A DNA stretch of 64,000 nt from Oncorhynchus masou masou (Eukaryota > Chordata > Actinopteri > Salmoniformes > Salmonidae), in contig NC_088216.1 of the NCBI RefSeq assembly GCF_036934945.1, forward strand, positions 50,242,486-50,306,485. The letters are read 5' to 3'. The first letter of the stretch is position 1; the number at the start of each line of letters is the position of its first letter. The notes under the pieces were generated by a model, which worked only from the letters and a program-made list of their open reading frames with translations, did no database searches and had not been told where the DNA came from. Shown piece by piece: positions 61,547 through 63,411 of this stretch. The translations under genes were made by a program, and so were the position numbers.

Positions 61547-63411
61547 ACGCTGCCTTCCTCACACTTCCACTTCTCTCCTCCCCGTTGCCCCTGGATACGC
61601 TAGCTTCCATTGACATTCTTCTCTGAGCTGGCAGGGTCCGCCCCCTCCGTCTCTCTCTCTATGGTTTCTAGGGCGACCACTGAATGGCCGTATGTGAGTC
61701 AGAGAGGCGGTCATGGCGCCCGCACTGTTGAGCCCGTCTGAATAGGTGCCCGTTTTCTCATCCCTCTGCCCAATCTGCCAGCTCTGTAGACAACCAGGTC
61801 TGGCTCCAAATGCACTGTACCTTGCCATTAATACGTTGTTTTTTCTTTCTCTCAGAGACGTATGCACGAATGCCCGTGCAGACACACACTCATTTTCTCT
61901 CTCTCTCCTGCTCCCTCTCTTCTGCTCTCCCTTTATCCATTCCTTTCTTTTAGGAGAAAGGGCTGAATATGGAACAACAAGGTAAGAAAAGAGGTTCAAA
62001 AGAGGAGGAAGAAAAGCGTGTCAAACACTTCCTGTGTTCCTGGAAGTGGCAGAGATGACGTCATGTTAAAATGAAAAGCAGTTTGGTCCCGAGGCTCTCT
62101 GATAAGTCAGGGGTGGGATTTCCAAATAGGGAGAGGGGATGTTTGTCTGGTGATTTAATTAATCAACTTCTGCGCAAACTCGAGTGTACAATGAAGCAGT
62201 CATGGGTAGATGAGCTGGCTGTAAGACCATCTGTCACCCATCAGTCACTACGGTGGTCATACGGAGCCTTGTTAAACACTACAATATCGCACAGGCATCT
62301 GGTAAACAGAGCACTGCTGTATATTAAGCGCAGACATGACTTAGTCTTACATCAGTGAGTTGAGAAGAATGAACAGTAGCGCAGCAGTCCAGAGTTAAGA
62401 CACATTAAGATTTGATATCTCCTCTCAGCTCCCATGCCGATTACACTATTTAAATGTCATTCTATGTCATTCTCACATTAATCATGTGCTTTGACTGTAA
62501 TCATGTTTTTATGAACTGATTTGTTTGACTAGTGGCCCAGAGTCATTAGTCTGGTTATTGACGGTTTAGCTGAAACAGTTGGGATGATAGTGTAAGCATA
62601 CGTCCTCTGTGACTGCACTTGTGTGTTAACATAATGTTTTTTACTGCAACAAGAGGAGAAAGAATAGGACATGCAAAGCTATCCAGAGCTATGTATGTAT
62701 GCATGTATACAAACCATTAGGAACATCTGCTCTTTCCATTACATTGACTGACCAGGTGAAAGCTATGATCTCTTATTGATTCCAACTGTTAAATCCACTT
62801 CAATCAGTGTAGATGAAGGGAAGGAGACAGGTTAAAGAGACAATTGAGACATGGATTATGTACTGTATATGTACCAATCAGAGGGTGAAAGGGCAAGACA
62901 AAATATTTAAGTGTCTTTGAACAGGGTATAGTAGTAGGTGCCAGGCGCACCGGTTTGAGTGTGTGAAAAACTGTAACGTTGCTGGGTTTTTCACACTCAA
63001 CAGTTTTCCATCAAGAATGGGAAGCATTGGATTCACCATGGGCCAGTATCCCTGTGGAATGCTTTCGACACATTGTAGAGTCCTTTCCCCGACGATTTGA
63101 GGCTGTTCTGAGGGCAAAGGGGGGTCCATCTCGATATTAGGAAAATGTTCCTAATGTTTTGTACACTCAGTGCATATAGTGGCTCTATATATATGGCACA
63201 TTGTCCCACTGACTATACAGTGTAAATTACATGTTTCAGTCCTTATTGTTTTATTGTAGTTTGTGTATCTGCCCCCCCCCCCCTCTCCTTAACCTCCTTC
63301 ACCATCAGGCCCCCCACTCTTCCCCCTAAACCCGGGAGAATGCGGAAGCCTAGACCTCGCTCCATTTTTAATCATAAACTCTTTAATGGCAATATGGAGG
63401 CCTTCATCAAG
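13094..63411 (+). CDS. srgap3: SLIT-ROBO Rho GTPase-activating protein 3, exons 1-12, 3' part off the window
   Basis: srGAPs bind the Robo receptor tail through an SH3 domain, bend membranes with an inverse F-BAR dimer and inactivate Rac or Cdc42 through RhoGAP. Twelve coding exons (13094-13160, 35267-35462, 39011-39173, 41551-41613, 43865-44050, 44421-44549, 45207-45428, 47471-47572, 49239-49436, 52071-52155, 61954-61981, 63309-63411) join in frame to 514 residues, covering the FCH and extended F-BAR region. RhoGAP and SH3 lie past the right edge; the family is about 1,100 residues. Diagnostic of srgap3 rather than srgap1 or srgap2: SSxTxxKKDKEII at the start, EQFRCLEQQSESRLQLLQDL, CTKARNDYLLNLAATNA, LDATMQTLQDMLTVEDFDVS. 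All introns are GT-AG and no lesion is seen. Salmonids often keep two copies of such genes, so this may be one of a duplicate pair. Confidence 0.94.
13161..14139. other. srgap3 intron 1, first kilobase: nothing recognised
   Basis: Intronic sequence without a recognised element. It may hold intron-1 regulatory sequence, but nothing specific can be shown. Confidence 0.5.
14140..14558. repeat. MITE with long terminal inverted repeats
   Basis: The left end GCTGCGTTCATAACCAAGCT is inverted at the right end, where the plus strand reads CCCACTTGGTTATGAAGACC. The inverted match extends through GGTGGTAATTACCA (left) and GGTAAATATCACC (right). About 420 bp and non-coding. Superfamily not determined. 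Confidence 0.75.
15180..16335 (+). mobile_element. Tc1-like transposon, internally deleted
   Basis: The left end ACTGTACAAAAATATAAACA and the right end ATACATTTGTTCAGTA are imperfect inverted repeats of the common salmonid Tc1 family. The leader includes CATCCACCTGACAGGTGTGG and AATGTCCACCCGAGC. The transposase is broken: a deletion near 15645 joins the N-terminal DNA-binding part directly to the catalytic half. It is inserted inside the long-inverted-repeat element. Confidence 0.9.
15490..16160 (+). pseudogene. Tc1 transposase remnant
   Basis: Recognisable pieces lie in several frames: RYRDKILGPIIMPFIRCHQL and MFQHNNTRAHVTRICTQFLE (15757-15966), then SPIEHVWDALD in another frame. The second catalytic Asp of the DDE triad is replaced (HNN where the family has HDN), and the segment with the first Asp is deleted. 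It cannot encode an active enzyme. Confidence 0.85.
16404..16922. repeat. TTAA-flanked MITE, itself interrupted by a second MITE
   Basis: It begins TTAAAGATGCAATGTGCAG and ends ACATATTGCAGCTTTAA, inverted repeats with TTAA at both borders. The interior includes GTACCATCTAAACGGCTGTG and GAAGCTGGTGTACAAAACCG. A 180-bp unrelated repeat splits it at about 16497-16679. Confidence 0.75.
16497..16679. repeat. Nested hAT-like MITE
   Basis: It has TCTCTGGACCTCAAAGCCGG near one end and ACCAGCAGGCTCTGGACCGC then AAGAGTTCAATACCTCTG at the other, so the ends are partly inverted (CTCTGGACC against GGTCCAGAG). The host MITE resumes at AGAATCATTGTACCATC, with GTAGAG on one side and GAAGAG on the other as a possible imperfect target duplication. 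Confidence 0.65.
17488..19245 (-). mobile_element. LINE with broken reverse transcriptase, 5'-truncated
   Basis: The minus strand encodes successive pieces of a non-LTR RT. An N-terminal part lies at 19044-19232 (NIHKTAGPNGLPGRVL). The core is at 18383-18748 (LDFLTGRPQVVRVGNNT, NTGAPQGCVLSPLLYFLFTH, IIKFANDTTVVG). C-terminal parts are at 18164-18358 (DGAVVEQVERIKFLGVHITN) and 17985-18182 (RLKRFGMGPQILKNFHSCTI, CITAWYGNCSASDHKAL). The catalytic FADD box reads FAND, and frames shift between blocks. The 3' end at about 17488 (minus-strand tail) includes CTACACCTGTATTCAGCGCA TGTGACAAG. Jockey/CR1/L2-type; exact family not determined. Confidence 0.85.
19246..20655. other. srgap3 intron 1: little recognised
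   Basis: It holds a short palindromic repeat copy (19511-19580) and a GTGTGCACGTGCATGC-type alternating tract near 20305-20400. No coding segment is recognised. Confidence 0.5.
19511..19580. repeat. Palindromic MITE, copy 2 (CACCCTATTCCC family)
   Basis: CCCAAATGGCACCCTATTCC then AATGCACTACTTTAGGGTG and TCATTTGGGACGTAACC; a shortened copy of the element at 32029-32106. Confidence 0.8.
20662..20775. repeat. Palindromic MITE (CCTGGTCTCAGATCTG family), copy 1
   Basis: GCCTGGTCTCAGATCTGTTT and GTCTTGCCAACTCCTTCGGT fold onto ATGAGTTGGAGAGACAGATC and TGGAACGAGGC. A related copy is at 23438-23553. Confidence 0.8.
20793..20932 (+). repeat. SlmI-like SINE, 3' half
   Basis: GGGCGGCGCACAATTGGCCC, GGCGTCGTCCGGGTTAGGGA, TGTAAATAAGAATTTGTTCT, then TAGTTAACCTTTATTTAACA and an A-rich tail. 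The head is missing. Confidence 0.85.
20933..22235. other. srgap3 intron 1: nothing recognised
   Basis: Frames of 80-131 codons on both strands (20913-21374) overlap each other and show no domain. A G9 run lies near 21104. Confidence 0.5.
22238..22445 (-). repeat. Complete SlmI-like tRNA-derived SINE
   Basis: On the minus strand it starts GGGCTCCCGAGTGGCACAGC (A-box-like). The B box GGTTTGAATCC is the complement of 22368-22378. It then runs through GCGGCGCACAATTGGCCCAG and ends at GACTTGCCTAGTTAAATAAA AGGTTAATA. This is the only copy in the window with both head and tail. Not a functional tRNA. Confidence 0.9.
22446..23437. other. srgap3 intron 1: nothing recognised
   Basis: No repeat family or coding segment recognised. 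Confidence 0.5.
23438..23553. repeat. Palindromic MITE (CCTGATTCCTAGATCTG family), copy 2
   Basis: GCCTGATTCCTAGATCTGTT at the left is inverted as GAGATCTTGGACCAGGC at the right. The inner arms TGGTGTTTGGCATGACAATT and CATAGAAGTTGGCAAGAC match the copy at 20662. Confidence 0.8.
24171..24230. repeat. (TAA)n-(TTA)n perfect palindrome
   Basis: A run of AAT units switches to ATT units at 24195/24196, making two 24-bp arms that are exact reverse complements, followed by further TTA units. It can fold into a hairpin with almost no loop. Confidence 0.95.
24231..26337. other. srgap3 intron 1: nothing recognised
   Basis: A 2.1-kb stretch with frequent GCTAGCTA-type motifs near 26110-26260 but no element that I can name. 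Confidence 0.5.
26338..26418 (+). repeat. Retroelement 3' tail fragment
   Basis: CATTTCACTGTACCGTTTAC and GTGCATGTGACAAATGCACT TTGATTTT, the terminal motif of salmonid LINE-derived repeats. Only the tail is present. Confidence 0.6.
26419..27196. other. srgap3 intron 1: nothing recognised
   Basis: AT-rich sequence with GCTAGCTAA-type motifs, no coding segment. Confidence 0.5.
27197..27598 (+). repeat. Long tRNA-derived SINE, head internally deleted
   Basis: It begins GGCCTCCCGGGTGGCGCAG (A box) and has GGGTTCGAGCC (B box). It continues with CACAATTGGCCCAGCGTCGT, GCACTAGCGACTCCTGTGG, GGTGTTTCCTCCGACACATT and CGGGAGTTGCAGCGATGAGA, ending near CAATTGGATCCCACGAAATT. A and B boxes are only about a dozen bases apart, so tens of bases of the tRNA-like head are missing. 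Frames across it are spurious. Confidence 0.85.
27599..28559. other. srgap3 intron 1: nothing recognised
   Basis: No coding segment or named repeat. Confidence 0.5.
28560..28880. repeat. Fragment of a non-autonomous DNA transposon
   Basis: It opens CAGTGGAGGCTCCTCAGAGA and runs through CAAATAATTGATTAAAACAC, GGTAGCACCATGGTGTAGCT and AACCAAGGAGGCTCATGGTT to CAACTTCCGGAGG, a combination I recognise from salmonid dispersed repeats. The right end is missing. Confidence 0.6.
29121..29185. repeat. Palindromic MITE, copy 3 (degraded)
   Basis: AAATGGCACCCTACCTATAT then TTGGTCAAAAGTGTTGCACT ATGTGG, related to the copies at 11091, 19511 and 32029. Confidence 0.65.
29531..30975 (+). mobile_element. Sleeping Beauty-type Tc1 transposon, left end truncated
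   Basis: The left part starts inside the terminal repeat (TTTCTTGTTAACAAACTACA), so the outer left direct repeat is missing; the inner one is present (GTCAGAAGTTTACATACACT, near 29665). The right side keeps both: inner GTATGTAAACTTCTGACCCA (30750) and outer GTGTATGTAAACTTCCGACT (30943). IR/DR ends of this type are the signature of salmonid Sleeping Beauty relatives. With one outer repeat lost and a broken transposase it is a fossil. Confidence 0.92.
29847..30746 (+). pseudogene. Sleeping Beauty-type transposase pseudogene
   Basis: ATG at 29847 opens MGKSKEVSHDLRKK, then a one-base deletion in the A run (near 29887) shifts frame. In the next frame SLGAISKCLKVPRSSVRTIV and NPTTTAKDLVKILEETGTQV are the paired helix-turn-helix DNA-binding domains. 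WSD, with the first catalytic Asp, is followed by a stop where the family has Glu. Later, QMDN is joined directly to ENLWAEL: about 30 codons between the second Asp and the catalytic Glu are deleted. The original stop is also lost. Clearly inactive. Confidence 0.9.
30976..31278 (+). repeat. LINE 3' UTR fragment
   Basis: TACATACTACCTCAATCAGC, CCTCGCTACTGTACATAGCC and TGTGACAAACTTTGATTTG match the 3' end of the LINE family at 17488-19245 (seen there inverted). The ATATGCATAGTCACTTTAAC block occurs twice (30972 and 31123), a small tandem duplication. Confidence 0.7.
31279..32028. other. srgap3 intron 1: nothing recognised
   Basis: AT-rich, no coding segment recognised. Confidence 0.5.
32029..32106. 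repeat. Palindromic MITE, copy 4 (best preserved)
   Basis: The left arm CAAATGGCACCCTATTCCCT ATGTGGTGCAC is matched inverted by GCGCACTACATAGGGAATAG GGTGCCATTTG, 29 of 31 bases, around a short CTTTTGACCA loop. Confidence 0.9.
32107..33186. other. srgap3 intron 1: microsatellites only
   Basis: Short (CA)n at 32322-32336 and (GT)n at 32785-32802, plus a 15-bp tandem repeat (GGAACACAGAAGT) near 32173-32201. Nothing coding. Confidence 0.6.
33187..34664. mobile_element. Non-autonomous DNA transposon with GGGTTGGGC / GCCCAAGCC ends
   Basis: The left end AGGGTTGGGCACTTTTCATA and the right end GTGTACCGCCCAAGCCTA are imperfect inverted repeats, each beside ATACCG/CGGTAT motifs (left TCATACCGTCCTTC, right CCGGTATACGGTGTATTTG). 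About 1.48 kb with no intact transposase. I recognise the ends from salmonid repeats; a hAT origin is a guess. Confidence 0.65.
34665..35266. other. End of srgap3 intron 1: nothing recognised
   Basis: It leads into the exon 2 acceptor with a pyrimidine-rich tract (CCTCCTTTCTAATTGGCAG). Confidence 0.6.
35267..35462 (+). CDS. srgap3: srgap3 exon 2 (start of F-BAR)
   Basis: Residues 23-88: EIRNQLVEQFRCLEQQSESR LQLLQDLQEFFRRKAELQLE YSRGLDKLAERFSGKIRSSR EHQHF. This is the FCH-type first helix region and is almost identical to srgap3 of other vertebrates. Acceptor TTGGCAG, donor TTTAA|GTGAGT. Confidence 0.96.
35559..35751 (+). mobile_element. Tc1-like fragment (left end only)
   Basis: CTTGACAAAAATATAAACGC and GTGTTGGTCCCATGTTTCAT, then AATTGGCATGTTGACTGCAG and GTCCACCAGAGCTGTTGCC: the left end and leader of the same Tc1 family as 15180-16335. 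It stops at an (AT)n run next to the following element. Confidence 0.88.
35752..35782. repeat. (AT)n microsatellite
   Basis: About 14 AT units joining two unrelated Tc1-like elements. Confidence 0.95.
35783..36836 (+). mobile_element. Second Tc1-like family, internally deleted
   Basis: The left end AAGGGAACACAAACAACACA and the right end TGTGTTATTTTAGTGTTCCC TT are inverted repeats. The leader (CAAGTCAATCACACTTCTGT) and 3' region (TTGATTTCCATTGATCATTT) match a common salmonid Tc1 group. Two or more internal deletions shorten it to about 1.05 kb. Confidence 0.88.
35875..36636 (+). pseudogene. Tc1-like transposase remnant
   Basis: Fragments include MARRFAVSVSIVSRAWKR-like sequence near 35900 (read with substitutions), IRALQNDLQQATNVHVSAQT, GVVLTTQHRAGRLAFAREHQ and VLFTEESRFTL, where the family has FTDES, so the first catalytic Asp has become Glu. 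Near 36361-36636 are GSLTAIRYRDEILRPLVRPY and LLMQDNARPHVAGVCQQFLQ. The frame then jumps from SPDL to HVEATHTT, deleting the catalytic Glu segment. Confidence 0.82.
36837..38510. other. srgap3 intron 2: low complexity and an unexplained open frame
   Basis: It starts with GTGTGTATG, (GA)n and (CA)n runs (36846-36905) and pyrimidine-rich TTCTC blocks (37040-37120). A 248-codon open frame at 37160-37906 has no recognised domain and is treated under findings. Confidence 0.5.
38511..38756. repeat. Tandem duplication, 123-bp period
   Basis: ATATGCAGAGCGGTGCATGC starts at 38511 and again at 38634. The copies share TTAGCAAAATGTCATAATAT, a C run (9 in the first copy, 17 in the second) and TCACACAATGTTACTTCAGT. 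Two copies, a few substitutions apart; in intron 2. Confidence 0.93.
39011..39173 (+). CDS. srgap3: srgap3 exon 3
   Basis: Residues 88-142: KDQNLLSTVNCWYLVLNQTR RESRDHATLSDLYNNNVIFR LAHVGEDVIRLFKK, part of the F-BAR helical bundle. Acceptor TTATTTCCAG, donor AAG|GTCAGG, phase 0 at the end. Confidence 0.96.
39868..40534. repeat. 23-bp minisatellite, about 29 copies, in srgap3 intron 3
   Basis: The unit is CTGCCTGGTGGGCTGAGTTG TTG. Most copies are identical; a few have TTCCTG in place of TTGCTG. One copy near 40325 is shortened and one near 40395 has an extra GGTGGGCTGC. Because 23 is not a multiple of three, every frame repeats with a 69-bp period, which creates long Gln/Ser/Pro-rich false frames on the minus strand. 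Confidence 0.97.
40625..40985. repeat. Dispersed hAT-like repeat
   Basis: It opens GCCAGGGTTCCCCAACTGAT and ends TGTTCCGGCCCGCCGATCAT CCGCTCAAG. A divergent relative of its right part (GGGCTTAGTTGTGGTCAATT, CCCCCCGACCATTTGCC) occurs near 61340-61450. Non-coding. Confidence 0.6.
40986..41550. other. End of srgap3 intron 3: nothing recognised
   Basis: Intronic sequence leading to the exon 4 acceptor CTTCTTTTCAG. Confidence 0.6.
41551..41613 (+). CDS. srgap3: srgap3 exon 4
   Basis: Residues 143-163: SKDIGVQMHEELVKVTNELY T, matching the family SKEIGLQMHEELLKVTNELY. Exactly 21 codons, acceptor TTTTCAG, donor ACT|GTGAGT. Confidence 0.96.
41625..41815. repeat. CT-rich low-complexity tract
   Basis: Runs of TCTCTC, CTTTCTTT and CGCCCCTCTTTCTTTC just inside intron 4; the overlapping open frames are spurious. 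Confidence 0.9.
42300..42600 (-). repeat. LINE 3'-region fragment
   Basis: AATAACAATAGCGAGGCTAT, CAGTCTTATGGCTTTGGGGT and GTCCACGATCAGCTCCTT match the 3' part of the LINE family at 17488-19245 in the same (minus) orientation, heavily decayed. Confidence 0.7.
42601..43864. other. srgap3 intron 4 remainder: nothing recognised
   Basis: No named repeat or coding segment; ends in the exon 5 acceptor CCTGGGTAG. Confidence 0.55.
43865..44050 (+). CDS. srgap3: srgap3 exon 5
   Basis: Residues 164-225: VMKTYHMYHAESVSAESKLK EAEKQEEKQIGKANEVSTSL MRHDDRPQRRSSVKKMEKMK EK. This is the strongly conserved srGAP F-BAR segment with the basic RRSSVKK patch. The donor is AAG|GTGTGG, a poor match after GT, and a (GT)n run lies 17 bases downstream. 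Confidence 0.96.
44066..44087. repeat. (GT)n microsatellite just after exon 5
   Basis: Ten or so GT units starting 16 bases after the exon 5 donor. Confidence 0.95.
44366..44382. repeat. C17 homopolymer in the exon 6 acceptor tract
   Basis: Seventeen consecutive C residues, 38 bases before exon 6, inside its polypyrimidine tract. Confidence 0.95.
44421..44549 (+). CDS. srgap3: srgap3 exon 6
   Basis: Residues 226-268: RQAKYSENKLKCTKARNDYL LNLAATNALVAKYYIHDVSD MID. CTKARNDYLLNLAATNA is typical of srgap3. Acceptor CTCTCCCCAG, donor GAT|GTGAGT. Confidence 0.97.
44550..45206. other. srgap3 intron 6: imperfect internal repeats only
   Basis: A roughly 110-bp block containing TTTTATTGATTGCAATGAAT-like sequence is present twice (about 44630-44740 and 44740-44850), with ATTGATTGCAATG at 44671 and 44763. 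No other element. Confidence 0.6.
45207..45428 (+). CDS. srgap3: srgap3 exon 7
   Basis: Residues 269-342: CCDMGYHASLARTLRTYLSA EYSLETSRHEGLDQLEGAVD AMDVRGDKHRVMDMHSQIFC PPTRFDYQPHMGDE. The family core reads CCDLGFHASLARTFRTYLSA. Acceptor TCCCCCCAG, donor GAG|GTGAGG. Confidence 0.97.
45900..46260. repeat. Dispersed repeat, copy in srgap3 intron 7
   Basis: The segment with TTTCTCACAAGTGTAGCAGG, CATTTCCACCCCAAGAATGA and TAAATGACTGTA recurs at 54169-54252 with about 80% similarity. Class unknown. Confidence 0.6.
46261..47470. other. srgap3 intron 7 remainder: nothing recognised
   Basis: Includes a (CT)n-type tract near 47199-47222; ends in acceptor CTTCACCAG. Confidence 0.55.
47471..47572 (+). 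CDS. srgap3: srgap3 exon 8
   Basis: Residues 343-376: VCQVSAQQPVQTELLMRHHQ LQSRLGTLKIENEE, almost identical to srgap3 of other vertebrates. 34 codons, donor GAG|GTGAGC. Confidence 0.97.
47573..49238. other. srgap3 intron 8: nothing recognised
   Basis: CA-rich low complexity near 48396-48480 and a GGCAGGCAGCCAGGC block near 48640; no element or coding segment recognised. Confidence 0.55.
49239..49436 (+). CDS. srgap3: srgap3 exon 9
   Basis: Residues 377-442: VRKTLDATMQTLQDMLTVED FDVSEAFQHSQSTESVKSAS SDSYMSKVNVAKRRANQQET EGFYFT. LDATMQTLQDMLTVEDFDVS distinguishes srgap3 from its paralogues. Acceptor TTTCTTAG, donor ACT|GTGAGT. Confidence 0.97.
49741..50026. repeat. 26-bp minisatellite, 11 copies, inside a Tc1 leader
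   Basis: The unit is TATGCATATGTATTTACCCC CTTTGC, exactly 11 x 26 bp. Copies 1-5 have TGTATTTACC, copy 6 TGTATTCACC and copies 7-11 TGCATTCACC: an ordered change along the array. Each unit contains the palindrome ATGCATATGCAT or a near version of it. Open frames here are spurious. Confidence 0.97.
50202..51110 (+). pseudogene. Tc1-like transposase pseudogene
   Basis: It opens MKTKELSKQVRDKVVERYRS GLGYKK, then a frameshift. Later blocks are TAEIGVSVHRTTLS, RKYSGQIRLKLSFLAIKENP in a shifted frame (WSDKTKIELFGHQ in the family frame) and FQQDNDPKHT. The catalytic Glu has become Gln: NPIQNLW where the family has NPIENLW. Several frameshifts; inactive. Confidence 0.88.
51155..51450 (-). repeat. 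LINE 3'-region fragment
   Basis: CAGTCTTATGGCTTGGTGGT, GAAGCTGTTCAGGGTCCTGT, TCTGACACCGTCTAGTATAG and GGTCCTGGATGGCAGGGAGC match the LINE at 17488-19245 in the same orientation, diverged. Confidence 0.75.
51455..52010. repeat. Two decayed tRNA-derived SINE fragments
   Basis: B-box-like GGGTTCAATTCCCACAGGGA (51489) and GGGTTCATTTCCTGCAAGGA (51900). The second is followed by TTGGATAAAAGTGTCCCCTA AATG, the tail of the common fish SINE/LINE 3' end. Similar body motifs (TACTGTAAGTCACTTTA, TACTTACTATAAATTGCTTT) follow both. Confidence 0.6.
52071..52155 (+). CDS. srgap3: srgap3 exon 10
   Basis: Residues 443-470: KFKEYLNGSNLIVKLQAKHD LLKQTLGE plus one base of Gly. Acceptor CCTGTATAG after a (CT)n tract (52021-52040), donor GAAG|GTGAGA. 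Confidence 0.96.
52351..52956. mobile_element. Non-autonomous Tc1/mariner-like element
   Basis: It begins AGTATTTATTTGGACAGTGA and contains CCAGCATTTTGGATTTGAGA, GGCAACAGTACAGAATGTCA, GAAGGTGTCATAAGTATTTG and AACACAACCCCAACAAACTG, a repeat I recognise from salmonids. Its right end is cut by the next Tc1 fragment. No transposase. Confidence 0.75.
52957..53147 (+). mobile_element. Tc1-like fragment (left end) inserted at TA
   Basis: CAGTGCCTTGCGAAAGTATT CGGCCCCCTTGAAC and GTGGGACACACTCATGAAGT are the first ~190 bp of another common salmonid Tc1 family, directly after a TATA. It breaks off at AAAACTGAAAAATTGGG, where the G-rich minisatellite starts. Confidence 0.85.
53148..53495. repeat. G-rich purine minisatellite, srgap3 intron 10
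   Basis: Irregular repeats of GGTGAGTCGGGTGAGAGGAG GGAGGG and GGCGGGGGAC, about 350 bp, strongly G-rich on the sense strand with dozens of G runs of three or more. Minus-strand Pro/Leu-rich frames are spurious. Confidence 0.95.
53496..54246. other. srgap3 intron 10: mostly unrecognised
   Basis: The only recognisable part is the repeat at 54169-54252, shared with intron 7. Confidence 0.55.
55296..56327. mobile_element. TTAA-flanked piggyBac-like non-autonomous element A
   Basis: Bounded by TTAA at 55292-55295 and 56328-56331. It starts CCTCTTGGAACTCCCC and ends CAGAGCATCAACAGG, so its ends are short imperfect inverted repeats (CCTCTTG, CCTGTTG). A 16-bp palindrome ATCCCGGATCCGGGAT is at 55312-55327. 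With element and one TTAA removed, the LINE reads straight through. About 1.03 kb, no transposase. Confidence 0.8.
56384..57458. mobile_element. TTAA-flanked piggyBac-like non-autonomous element B
   Basis: TTAA at 56380-56383 and 57459-57462. It starts CCTCTAGGGTATGTGGGACG and ends CTGCCCCCTACCCTACAGAA G, whose reverse complement CTTCTGTAGGGTAGGGGGCA G matches the start. The 18-bp perfect palindrome TGGGACGCTAGCGTCCCA lies at 56397-56414. A roughly 115-bp SINE/LINE tail (TTATTTAACCAGGCAAGTCA) is nested at 56752-56868. Confidence 0.82.
56752..56868 (-). repeat. SINE/LINE tail nested inside element B
   Basis: CCAGGCAAGTCAGTTAAGAA, CAATGACGGCCTGGGAACAG and GGGTTAACTGCCTGTTCAGG, reversed relative to the tail consensus. 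It interrupts element B between TTTTGTTCGAT and AGTCTCTTTATATCC. Confidence 0.75.
57925..58699. mobile_element. TTAA-flanked piggyBac-like non-autonomous element C
   Basis: TTAA at 57921-57924 and 58700-58703. It starts CTTCTTGATGCACCCATCCC and ends CTCTACACTCAACAGG (reverse complement CCTGTTGAGTGTAGAG). The hairpin ATCCCGTTAGCGGGAT is at 57940-57955. The interior shares CAATAAATGTTCCTTTTGTT-type and TCTGACAATTATATGCAT blocks with element B. 775 bp. Confidence 0.8.
59411..59574. other. srgap3 intron 10: nothing recognised
   Basis: Unassigned sequence between the LINE and the inverted repeat. Confidence 0.5.
59575..59732. repeat. Imperfect inverted repeat, ~70-bp arms
   Basis: The left arm (GTGAGTGAAACAGCAC ... 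GTATCTGATGCTGTCTGG, to 59643) matches inverted to the right arm (59662-59732; CCATACAGCATCAGATACAC ... GCTGTTTCGCTC) at roughly 75-80%, with an 18-base loop. Open frames on both strands read similar VSDAVW peptides for this reason. Confidence 0.85.
59733..61339. other. srgap3 intron 10: nothing recognised
   Basis: 1.6 kb without named repeat or coding segment. Confidence 0.5.
61340..61478. repeat. Fragment related to the hAT-like repeat at 40625
   Basis: GGGCTTAGTTGTGGTCAATT, ATTTTCCAGCCCCCCGACCA and CTAAATCTAGTTGCTTACCC parallel the right part of the intron 3 copy. Confidence 0.5.
61516..61547. repeat. C21-A11 homopolymer pair
   Basis: Twenty-one C followed directly by eleven A. Lengths of such runs are unreliable in assemblies. 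Confidence 0.95.
61954..61981 (+). CDS. srgap3: srgap3 exon 11 (28-nt microexon)
   Basis: It encodes GERAEYGTTR across its two junctions (GA GAA AGG ... ACA AG). The vertebrate family has GERAECGTTR at this point, directly after TLGE. Acceptor TTCTTTTAG, donor AAG|GTAAGA. Too short for an open-frame search but required to link exons 10 and 12 in frame. Confidence 0.93.
61982..62705. other. srgap3 intron 11, first part: nothing recognised
   Basis: The 95-codon frame at 62071-62358 shows no domain. Confidence 0.55.
62706..63176. mobile_element. Non-autonomous Tc1/mariner-like element
   Basis: The left end TATACAAACCATTAGGAACA and the right end TGTTCCTAATGTTTTGTACA CTCAGTGCATA are inverted repeats. 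The interior (GTAGGTGCCAGGCGCACCGG, CCATCAAGAATGGGAAGCAT, AGAGTCCTTTCCCCGACGAT) is a common salmonid repeat of about 470 bp. No transposase. Confidence 0.85.
63309..63411 (+). CDS. srgap3: srgap3 exon 12 (linker to RhoGAP)
   Basis: Residues 480-514: PPTLPPKPGRMRKPRPRSIF NHKLFNGNMEAFIK. The family has PKPxKMRRPRPLSVYSHKLF NGSMEAFIK, just before the RhoGAP domain. Acceptor ACCATCAG, donor AAG|GTACTG, phase 0. Confidence 0.95.

Noticed and set aside
61559..61999. 146-codon minus-strand frame opposite exon 11
   Set aside because: It reads the complement of pyrimidine-rich intron and of the microexon. The plus-strand microexon matches the srGAP family instead.
13094..63411. Assignment to srgap1 or srgap2 instead of srgap3
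   Set aside because: Residues at many positions (SESRLQLLQDL, LNLAATNA, LDATMQTLQDMLTVEDFDVS) follow srgap3 rather than its paralogues.
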